DNA of 64,000 nucleotides from Tenebrio molitor (lineage: Eukaryota > Arthropoda > Insecta > Coleoptera > Tenebrionidae). This document shows, one piece after another, positions 23,901 through 35,900 of the stretch (position 1 is its first letter; each line of letters begins with the position of its first letter). The notes beneath the pieces were generated by a model. It did no database searches. It saw only the letters and a program-made list of their open reading frames with translations, and had not been told where the DNA came from. Location: assembly GCF_963966145.1 (NCBI RefSeq), contig NC_091047.1, positions 25,358,001 through 25,422,000 of the forward strand. Direction: 5' to 3'. The translations under genes were made by a program, and so were the position numbers.

Positions 23901-26900
23901 TTTCTCAACCAAAGATTTGCACCGTGAGCTCCGATCATCTTCACCGTTTCGAATTGTCCTTTGGCACAGCCGCAGTGCGCTGGAGTCCTCCCTTTTCTGT
24001 CTTGCCGGTTGGGATCGGTTCCGTGGGCCAACAGCAGAGCGGTGGCATCTGCGTGTCCTGGGGGAAGGAGAAAATGAGGAGGAGCGGCGAAGTGGAGAGA
24101 TATTTTTACCTAGAGTGACGGCGTAGTGGAGGGCCGTGCAACCATTGGTGTCGATCACGTCGGGGGAGGCGCCGCATAGGGTGAGGAGGCTGTCGATGCA
24201 GTCGGTGTGGCCCCTGGAGGCGGCACAGTGGAGGGCGGTCAAGCCGTCTTTGTCTGGAGCTTCTACGGCGGCTTTTGCTCGGATCAAGGCCAGGACTGCT
24301 TTAGCAGAGCCGGCGCTTGCGGCCCAGAGGAGTGGTTGGCGACCGTCGCCGTCTTCTACGGAGACGACGATGTCGCTGTGGGAGAGCAGGGTTTGCAGGA
24401 CTTGGAGGCCGAGGTTGGAATCCTTGTCCTGATTAATTACAAGAAATCAGACAAACGATTAGATTTCTGTTAATTAATCAATTATCCAAATCAAAAATAA
24501 GACCAAAAAATTGTTAACTTTTTAATTCCGTTTAGGTTCAGATGTTTTGGTCAAACGAAAAAATATCTAAGCTTACTGAACTTATCTCAGTGACTTTAGA
24601 TTTCATTAAAGTAAACTATCTTTAGCCGACGAAATCGATTATTCTCTCTATTTCGTCTAATAAATATTTCAGTAGCTGACAATTACAATTTATGTTTACT
24701 TACACCTCCGCACATCTGGGCGGCATAGTGAAGAGGATATCCGCCATGGACATCGGGGGTCGAAACGGGGGCTCCTGCCGATAAAACCGCCCTCAAAGCT
24801 GCCGTCTCGCCGCAAACTACAAATAAGAAAAGTGGGTTAGTAAGACGGTTGCGTCTTGGAAGGAAACGTATGCGTGACACCAAATAATCTTATTATCACG
24901 TTTTCAATTTTATTCCACAATTTAAGTTTCATAATCTCTCATAACTTCATCTGAATTGTTGAATCAACAAAATTACATAAATTCTTGATTTGATAATTTG
25001 ACTTCATTTCAGTCTGGTTAGGAATAATTTCATATTTTATCATTGTGTCTATCATTTTCTGCGTCAAATTATGGTGGAGGCGCCGGGCGCAAGAATGCTT
25101 TTTTAATTTAAATCTCAATACAATTGTAGAATAAGTGAAATCTTGCCAGACCCTTTGCTGCCAGAGTTTAAATCGATTTTTTACTTGCAGGATTTCTAGT
25201 TCACACTTAAGCCATTGACCTGGTTTACGCCTGAAAGCGAAGGGAGCCCAAAAAGAAGTAAAACGTCCAAGCGAAATTGTGTAAACACGTATCCAGTTCT
25301 CGGTGATTTATTCGATAACAATCTTACAAATGAATAGCAATCACGACTCCTGAAAGGTAATCGATGATTGCAACCTTGGCTAACTGACCGCCATGACGTC
25401 ACCACTCTTCCTTGTATTAACCCGGAGTTTCAAGAACTTAATTACCTGTCAAGTACAGCAGACATCGACAAAATCTACAGTGTGTCAATAGATTGATTTA
25501 TGATCACAGGATTTCGATGTTAACCTGACAGGCTGTTGTAAGTTATCAGGAAAATATGTAAGGTTAATCAGCTCAGTTGGTCATCGAGCACGCAATAATT
25601 ACAATAACGCAATCTTTCACTGGATCGCATCTTATCAATCTGGGTCACCTGGATAAGAAAATAAACCGTGTCGGTCTTTAAATACTACGTCTGTGCTATT
25701 TCTGTACTGCCAACAAATGTACTCCATTGCGGAGAAAAATGAAGCGGAATTAATGAATGAATCGTTGCTGGTACATGTCAAAAGAGAATTAAAAATGAAT
25801 TTGTATTCGAAGGGAGAAAAGTTTGATTTGAGTGCAGTAATTGATATTCGATAATTTTCTGTTGTGGAAAGGGACCGTTCTGAAAAATTATTTATGAAAG
25901 GGATCGATAGAATATAAAGCACCTTCTCAGTAAGAACAGCTAATGGGAAGCGATAGTCTATTCTTATTTATGTGGTCCTATAAATAAGTTTATCAGTGGT
26001 GCTAGGTTGGTAAAACTGGAATATAAACTGTAATTTTAAAAGATATTAAGGGCCGGTTGAACCAACGTGAGTTAAATTTAAGTACAGATTAAAATATACG
26101 AAAACATTGTTATAACAATAGGTAACTAAAGTAACGAAGTAATTTAACCCACAGTTAACTTTAACTGGCGTTGGTGCAACCGGCCCTAAGTATCCTACTG
26201 CATGTTGAATAACTTAATGCATTTTTTTATATTTTTAAATATAGTCATTTTAGTAAAAGCAAATGAAAATTAAGGCTAGAGTTCAATGAAATAATTGATT
26301 CTTTTTTTGGTTAAAGTGATATTTATCATGTAAAGGTAAATGGTAAGTCGTTCAAGAAATTATTTTTAGCTATAATTGATAATATTGTCCAAACCAATTC
26401 GAAGGCGTTGACCTGTGCCACCATGTCATTTATTTTATTTAGTATATTATATCTTAAATACTTTTTCCTTTCACTTTGTAAAACTGACATTGGCAACACT
26501 ATTTTGTGTATGTCCTATATTTTTTTTTATCCAAATTCTTAAAAAATTATTTATTCATTTCTGTATATTCAATTACAATCTTAAATGGAAATCCACCTCC
26601 ACAATAATATAGATATGTTAAGTACCAAGAAACAAAACACTACATCTTTATTCATAAACCACAAAGAAATCTACCATATTTCACTATTTTTGTGTGTAAA
26701 GCATCTGTTCACGGCGAAAACAAAGTAAAAAGCGTTTAAAAAAATATACGTATCATTTCACACAACCATTATGCAAATACATACATACACCGAAATACTC
26801 TAATCATAAATGTGCATTGATAAGAATTAAAATTGTTTTGCGATAGTGGCTTTAAAAACACCAGATTTTAGATTCGTGTTTTATTGTTGTTTGTTTACTA

Positions 26901-29900
26901 ATAATTATTGTACTTAGTTGTAGAAAATACTATATTACGATACAAGTTTATAAGGAAGCCTTTAAAGCACACGCAAGTGCTTTAAAGGCCCTTATAAACA
27001 TGTATCATACGCTATTTTTTATTTTACCTGCACTACAATCTGAAAATTATAACAAAAAAAGTAAATTGAAATACCTTTTTCGTTTTTTTGTTCGACGAGC
27101 CCCTTAAAGGCTCCAAATCGCTTAAAACCTTTAAAATTAGCTTGACGTTTCGATTTGACAAGTTGTGACATTTATCAAAATCCGTTCACATAGGAGAAAA
27201 TTCTCAAATTCTGACAGTGGCGAATAAAAAAATAATGTATGCAACTCAGGCATAAAAGGGACAATTTTTTTGTTCATGTGATTGTCAAACTTCCAATTCA
27301 TAATTGATGAATGCACTTGTTGCATAATAGTTATATACGAACCGAGTACGAGAAGACATTTTTATTTCATTTGCGCGCATGTGCTGAATATGTCTTCACG
27401 CAATGAAGTTTGTATAATATTTTTTGAAACGAACATTATGTATGATTTGTCGTGTACCCTTTGTGAATAGATAGCGCTTGTCCATATGTTTACCAATGTG
27501 TTAATCGAATTAATAGCAATTTATTTTCCCTCTTTCGAAATTTTCAATATCCAAATTGGAAAAATGGCGTTTTGTACACCAGATTTTATTATTATCAATT
27601 CACATTATTATTATCAGAATGCTCAAAAAGCACTGATTTTGGAGCATAAGTGTGCGAAATCTACTTTCTACCATACCGTCAACATCCGGAGGATGTTAGT
27701 TAACGCCACGCCATACGGGCATAATACAATACCTAAAATTAATGTGAAGGGTACAGTATTCCAACATTTTAAATATAGGTCGGACTTGAATTAAAATTCT
27801 TAAAATCATAATAAAACGTTGAATTTTGTGTATAATATGTACTGTCGCGGACAAAAAAAACGTAGGACAATACGTTACTGTAGACACTTCCAAAACTCAT
27901 TCAAACTCATTCATTTTGGAAGTGTCTACAGTATAGTATTGTCATTTGTCCTACTATTTTTTGGCCGCGATAGTATGTATATTCAAATGATTTAGAAGGA
28001 CAAAACGGTGACCTTACGTTTTTAAAATTCTCAATTCCTATATTCGTATATTTTCACTCTACAAATTTCAATAAAAATTTAAATAAAAAACAATTTAAAA
28101 TGCTGATCTCAACAATTGACACGTAATAACTTGATAAAGAGTATTGTTACATCGAAATTAAATGTTTTATACTGAGATTTCTTGTTTTCAGTTTTTTGTC
28201 AGGTGTGATAACTTGCTACTTTATTAATTCATAACTTAAATAAATATAATAGTTATTTATGATGTAAGTGTTAAAAGTCCATCATACATCTATTTTTTAT
28301 ACAACTGATTTGCATTGTAGGTATTAAAAAACGCAGTCGTATTTTTGATGTTTATTTTAATTTCTGCGGCAAAAATCACGTAGCTAGTCCTGTATTGACA
28401 TTTGTTTATTAGAAACGTCAAAAAAGTTTTCATTACGTTTTGTAAAACACTTTCAATTCCATAATATTGCATTCGTAAACATGAAATGCAAAGAAAACGA
28501 CGTTAACGAAGCCGATATCGACGACAGATTTCCCGCAGATATTGAAAAAGCGCAAATAGAGCCACTTTAACATTTATAAATAAATAAAAAATCACTAGTG
28601 CTAAAAGTTTTTTTTTACTAGTGTTAAAAATACTTTTAACACGGTAAGTTATAAAGAGCAATTTTTCATCAAATTAGCCTCCACTAAAAACGTCACTTTA
28701 ATGTCAGTTGTATAAAAAACATTTTTTTGTTCAACACTGTCAGAATTTGAGAATTTTCTCCTGTGTGAACGGATTTTGATAAATTTGACAACTTGTCAAA
28801 ACAAAACGTCAAGCTAATTTTAAAGATTTTCAGCGATTTGGAGCCTCTGGGGGGCTCGTCGAACAAAAAAACGTGGTATTCAACTCGTTCTTGTGTAATT
28901 TGGGCTTTTTTTGGCACTCGTAGACCTTTAAAACTCTCGTTTCACTCGAGTTTTAAACTGGCCCACTCATGCAAAAAAAGCCCAAATTACACACGAACTC
29001 GTTAAATAAGCGACTTTGTTCATTCATAAAATATTGAATCGATGATAATTATTTTATACAAATTTATGTTGACACCGATGCGATGATCTCACGATCGTAG
29101 ATAAAATGTTGTAAGACATACGTGTAAAAAGTTCCTTTGTTGCACTCACATCCTTTAAAATACTCCCTCGTATCTTGGTCATATTTTAATCGCGTTCGTG
29201 CAATAAAGGATAACTTTTTACACTTATATCTTAAATAACTATTATGTAGCCTTTATGGTAAAATAGTTAAAATAGAACCCACGTACTGTAGCATAATGCT
29301 GAATAATTTAAAATAATGAATTAAAGCAGTGTAACGAAGGTCAAATTTACAGCAATATGGCAATGTCATTGTGATTATTAATAGTTAAGTACCCATGTTC
29401 TACATGCCGAGGATTGCAAATTTCTGCCGTATAACGTTATCTTGAATATTTATCAACTTCTCTAGTACATAATTTATTATTTGTCCACTCAGGGCATCGT
29501 TTTAATGACAGAGGTATATTGTTTTTGACATGATTAGGACAAGAGGACAAACACGACAGTGATTGAAAAGTGAATTTTTTGCAAGAAAAACACTTAATCA
29601 TTTCTTGTGATCACAATCTCTCGACCTTGACATTTCAATTTCGTGGAACATGAGCAATTTACGAAGTGCAAAAATAAACCATTATGTCACCGGCGCCTCC
29701 ACCAAATGCATGTTTCATCAGATCGGTGTTTCTATGAATAAGTACCCGATTTGCATAATGGTTGTGGCACTCGTATATTGAGACAAGGAATTGACATAAA
29801 TCAAATTTAATTTTTTTTTTACCATTAAATTTAAAAGTTAAAGCTTTTTGTAATAGGAGTTAAGAAAAGTGGGTACAGCACACTGCATCATGTGATATTA

Positions 29901-32900
29901 CGTGAAAACAGAATTTGGCATTTTATAAAAGGAACTGAAAAATTAAAAAACCACAATATTTTTTTAATCAATATTATGCTTCTAAAGTGAGCATTCCTTT
30001 TTACAGTTTGGAGAGCTTCATATTTCAGTATTTCACACATACAGTCGCGGACAAAAAAAAGTGGGACAATGTTTTTTCGCTAATGTAAGTCTGTTTAATA
30101 TTTCTAATGTTACTATTAAAATTTGTATTTACATATTTATTATAGTAAGCCCGGTTTATTCAACTCAATTTTAGCTAAATTTCTTAATAAGACTTGTCCT
30201 ACCTTGTACTGTCCGCGACTGTACGTAAGAAAATACAATATGAATTCCTGTAGGAATACCTAACAAAGCTTCATTATCAGTTTTACCACTATATTCACTC
30301 ATTTTATGGAAATAAAAGTAAAAGTGTTAAATTGTAAAAATTTAGTGGAGTAGTTGTGTTTTAGAGACAAATCAATCAAATCGTTCAATATTCAAAACGT
30401 CAATGATCGTAGAAAACAAATCTTTCATTTAATTTGTTTTAAATTCATTACCGCGAAGTATGTGATCTTTTTGCATTTAACGATTGGGAAACGCGTTCTA
30501 GCCAAGGTGACTTTTTCCAAAATATGTAAATGGATCGTTGACAACTGACAGCTGAGAAAAGTTTCTCATAAATCTGATGAACTACTCGTAGCATGTAACT
30601 TGCGTAAGTGCACTTACCTGTTGCCCAATGCACCACCGTATGCTTTTCATTATCCACTGCGTTCACATCTGCTTTATTGGCCAACAGAAACGTGACCAGC
30701 GGCATGTTCCCCGCGATAACGGCCAAATGCAAAGGGGTGAAGCCGTCTTCGTCGTGACTCTCCACCAAATCCGGCGCTGCCATAACCAAAAGGTCCGCGG
30801 CTTGAGCAGCACAAATGTTGTCGCTGGTGCAGCAGTAATGCAGAGGCGTCTTTCCGGTGCGATCACGAATCAGTAGTGCTTCGGACTGAAACAGAAATTA
30901 ATTATTTATGGGAGAACAACCACGCACTCCATCTTTTAAAGCTGCCTTCACCTTGAACCAGTGACAGTGGACTGTTAATTTTGAATAATTGAAGATACGA
31001 GGAATAGGAGGTCTTCTCGTCGACTTTTTTGATCATCGTTATTGATGTTGTTGAAGTTTCAACATGAATAAAACAGCGAAATAACACCGCGATCACCGGT
31101 TATCATGTTTTATGTAGACGATAAGACATCACCACAAACAACAGTTTACTTACGTGACTAACCGACAGTTGCTATGACAATGTGAAATCATTATTTTGGC
31201 GAGAAGTGCATTCAACTTGAACGTTTTTAGTTTTGTTGATTTTTTATCGTAGGGTGTTTGCATAGAAATGTGAGTAATGTCTGTTATTTTGCATGTAAAC
31301 CGAATATGTAGTACAAAATTTTATTATTATATTTTGTTATAGCATAGTGGAGCAAATGTTACATAAAAATTCCAAAGATATTAAAAAAAAATGTTGTTAA
31401 ATATAAAACAAAAGAATTAAAAATTATTCAATTCCTTATTCATTGTTTATAAACAAAATACAAAATATTTTTTATAATAAAAGAATGCTAAAAAGGTATT
31501 TCCTCTGGTGTCAAGATTGCTGTGTTCAGCATCTGTAGTATGTTAACATTAATTCAGTATTATCATTTACTTTGATATAGATATCGGGTGTTTATTTCAA
31601 TTTCCTGTCAAAGTTGGCGTTGAAAACTCGAATATCAACGCATCAGCTGTTTAAATCTTACCTCAGTTTTTGCGTTGCTTGTGTTTTTACACGAGTGGTG
31701 CTTTCACAATCGACTCTTCAACGCCAACTTTGATCGGAAATTTAAATGAACACCCGATACAACCACTTATTACACGACATCCACGTCGGAGTTTCTTCAT
31801 ACATCACGGATTACAGACTGTACTTAAAGTAGGTAACGAAGCTATCGAGTATTATTGAAGTTACAACGGAACGCGACCACCCATCCAAATACTGACTACA
31901 TCCGACGTTGTTTAAGTTCACTTATCGAAGATAATAGTGCTTTCATTGTAGTTGGGTCGTCGTATTATTATTATTATCATTAATAAACTAATATATTTGG
32001 TTGATTTTCAAGAATGTAACTTCTCTTTACTTCGAGTTTTTTTAAAAAGTAACAAGAATGAGTCAAAAGCTTCTAAAGAAAAATGAAAGACAAGGAGAAC
32101 CACTTTATGATTCATTAAACGCATCAACTCTTCTAATATTACAGTTGAAAACTAATTGTCTTTCTAACCCATTTTCTGACATTAAATTTATTTAAGATGA
32201 CGGAACATTTTCTCTCAGTGGATTCGGCTGATCTGAAACACTTTTATAAAAACAATAACTATTCTTATTGTTAATTAGTATACACTAAATTACTGTTAAT
32301 TTGATACTGTAGACATTAATTTAAAGGACTCTCATGCTATCGTCTGACTAAATCACTGACTGACTGTGTGTCGAACGTCGTCACCGTTGGCATCACTCCG
32401 TTCGCGACACAGGTGTGAATTCGGGAGAATTCCGGGCGCGCACCGACTATTCCTCGTCCGTTACAATATCTTCATCCTGAGATTATAGTCCTTGTATCTT
32501 CGTAAGGAATTCTGACTTAAGCCCTAAATAAACCGAACAAAGACCAATGTATTGTTTTATTGTCATATTATGCCTGTCATCACTAGACGGTCTCTACCTA
32601 CCTCAGGTAGTTTTTTTCTCCGAGACGGCATAGTGATTGACAGGTACAATAAGATCACAATAAATTTCTTTAAGTAGGGTCTTTGTTCGGTTTATTTATG
32701 ACTTAAGTCAGAATTCCTTACGAAGATACAAGCACTATACATGTTTAATCTGAGCGACCAACTAGGCGACAACTGACAAAAAAAAGAGTGTGTGCTTAAG
32801 ACCGCAGGACAGAAGTGAAAACTTCTATGATGCTCGTTACTGATTTTAAGTAATATTTACCTATTCTATAAAAAATATATCATTATGGATGACTTGGAGG

Positions 32901-35900
32901 AATAAGGAGCAAGGCATAAAATCATCAAAAATCTGTATGTTCCAATAGAAACCGCAAATACGTCCGCTTTTAGAGGTACACTCTGGCAAAATTTGTGAGG
33001 TTAGGTTTGGATGTTTAAGTTTTATTTTCTTGACGATGATATTGAACACAACACAAGTTTTCATAGCAATACCAATACGCTGGATTATGATCATTTGTCC
33101 ATTTCCTTCTTCACATTTTGCTACACAAATTTTTCCAATAGATGAATTGTTGAAGCCATATAATTGAGAATTACGTGTTAAATCCTACATTCATCTGTAA
33201 ACTTATATTTGTCGTGTCTTTATCGTTTATATTATATAAAACTATACAGGGTATTTCACGAGTGATAATGAGCCTGACGGAATAATAAATTCAAGCCACA
33301 ATACATTTTCAAAAAAAGCCGGACATTTTAATTTCAGTAGCCAGCTTTTTTCGGAAATATAGTGGGTTGCATTTTAAATTACGTCAGGCTCATTATCACT
33401 GCTGAAATATCCTGTATACAGCGTGGTCCAACACTTACCATTTTTGCGATTACGCGGTTTCTAATTATCGAAAAAATTTTACGCTTGGCTAGGAAGAGAC
33501 ACACATTATGGAGCTATAAGCCTGCTCCATTATTTTATTTATTATCAATTGGGTTTCGCGTCAAGAGGCGATAAAGTGAAATTAATCAAAATTCAAATTT
33601 TTTTTTTTAATCTAAATAGGTTCAAACTAATACAGAAAACAGAAATCTGAAAATAAAAAAAATTAAAACGCATCACATTGCCGATTTATTTGCAATTAAA
33701 GAAGGTGCCGCACAACTGACAGGAATTTATGATGCAGTTACACTAAGTGCCTAATCACAAACCAAACCAGAAGTAAGATTTACAATAGCCGATCGCCAAA
33801 CTGCAGGTACTTATCCTGTCAGGGCCGAACTCGAATATTTTACGCCTAGCAATTTCGGCAAAAATTCTGGAGAAATTTTCAAATAAATTACGTAATGAAG
33901 TTGAAATTATTCAATATTCAGTTTTCTAAAATATCTATTTTTCATTTAAAGAAAAATCCTTTACTTGCTGCGAATCGTTTCTATCATAAACTGGAATTTC
34001 ACCAGTACTGACCTGAAAAATGGTTTCGGGGGAGCCGACAGCCCTGCGTCAAAAAGATTTATTGGGGGCCATCACATTACGAGCTGTCCTATTCAGCTCT
34101 ACCATAAACGGTCTTGGATTCCAGCTTTCTTTAACTTGATATTTGATCGCAATTTTCACTATTACCTAATTATAATTCAAAGTCGGAAGTGGATCAATCA
34201 AAAAGGTGAGGAGTTCTGTAACTAGTAGAGAAAAAAAAAGCTTTCAATATTTGGACCAATTTGATATTAAATCGCTATAAAGTTAGCTCCATCACAAAAA
34301 TTTAATTGAAAAAAATTGATCATGCTCAATCATAGAATATTAATTGTAGATTGTGCCTACCGAGTTTCAGAATTTTTGGACAATTATTAAACGTGTAATC
34401 GCAAAAATGGTAAGTGTTGGACCACCCTGTATATATACAGTTACTCCTGCAGCTCTGCACTGAGGTCAGTCAGGTCACAACACAACGTACAATGAAAATT
34501 TAAAATTGACAAGTGACGCACAATTGATTGTTTTTGCTCGCTCCGCTAAAAAACTCGACTCCCTTGATTTTAGCTTGTCGTGTCATGCTGCGAACGATTT
34601 TAGCTTGTTCTGCGAACGATTTTACCGTGTCGCATGAAACTAATTCACTGCCCGGGAATAAAATGTATGTGGCTGCGCCTAAAGAAGTTTTCATTTCAAA
34701 AACGGAAATAGAAATACAAATTTGATAATGTGTTAAATACTCCTTTACTGATTACTTCATATATTCTACTTGGAATTAATTTTAGAGACATTCCAGAAAA
34801 TTCTACTGTATTTCACTCCCCGTGTTTCCAATAGTAGCAGTTGTAAATCGTGATTGTGTATAAAATAGTGTAAAAACCTCGGTAAAAGTACAATTCCTGT
34901 GTTTCGAGAACTATATAGTTCACCTCGAGACAAGCCTCTCGGTAAACCATAGTTCTCTGGACAGGAATGGAATACTTTCCGTCTCGCTATGTAATATAGG
35001 TACATACGTGCTATTACACGGCAATATTGATTTTTCCCACATTAAGTTATTTTACTTATGTTAATGAACAACAAGGACGCTTTTAATTAGTAGAAACGTT
35101 AAATTAAACTTCATTCACTTTTAAAAGTAGAGCACCAAATGTTGATTCGAATCAATTCGTAGGTACATTTCATTTAAATGTTCCTAACTGGTTTATTAAA
35201 TAATCAAATTTGTATTCCACGTGCATTAAAATATGAATGACACCGATCACCTTTTCAACCAAATAATAATATATTGATAACGAATAAACACCACTAAAAA
35301 TATTCATTAAAGTAATGACAACAACTTCATTTAATAATTCCCATTTATCGTAATAACGGTAAAAGCTTTACTACAAAATTAAGTATTAACGGCATGCAAG
35401 ATACTTTCCAATTTCAAATTCAGTTGTCGGCAACTATTTGTAGCGATCATGTCTTTCTTCACAACAGTACCATCTTACATCAAATATGTGTACAAACTGA
35501 CCGGTGTTCTGCAGTTTTCGGTCGAAAACACTTTTCGGTCGCGCTTGTGGTGCCTTCCTTTCTACATTGGTTTTCTTTGCTTGGCCACTTACTTCAACCT
35601 TGTGTCACCACATCAAATCAACGACATTATTGAATATATGGATTACTTTGGAAATTTCGGAAACATCGTCTACACCTCAACATCTATAGTTTTATTTTGT
35701 ATCAGAAGCAACAAGATCAAACTGTTGCTAACGAAACTTGACAACATGGTACTGTCCACGGTACTCGTCACGTCCAGTAGAAGCAAGCGGCACTTCAACT
35801 GGAGGGGGACTCTTCTCTTTTTGTGCTTCTTGGTGAACTTTTCGTTGAATCCTTATTCGAAGCTTTCTGCCCTTTACATGATGTACATCTGGATTCCTGA

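Larger units (their letters stand above)
24817..30617 (-). other. Intron 2 of the ankyrin gene
   Basis: 5801 bp. Repeats lie at 26050-26186, 26936-27236, 27842-27973, 28715-29010, 29112-29233 and 30042-30221. Segment 25196-25460 is less AT-rich and holds a palindromic TGACGTCA at 25394-25401 but no convincing exon. The rest shows nothing recognised. Confidence 0.65.

Noticed and set aside
33965..34225. 86-codon plus-strand frame inside the 1-kb element 33419-34429
   Set aside because: No transposase motif is visible, so it is treated as chance within a non-coding element.
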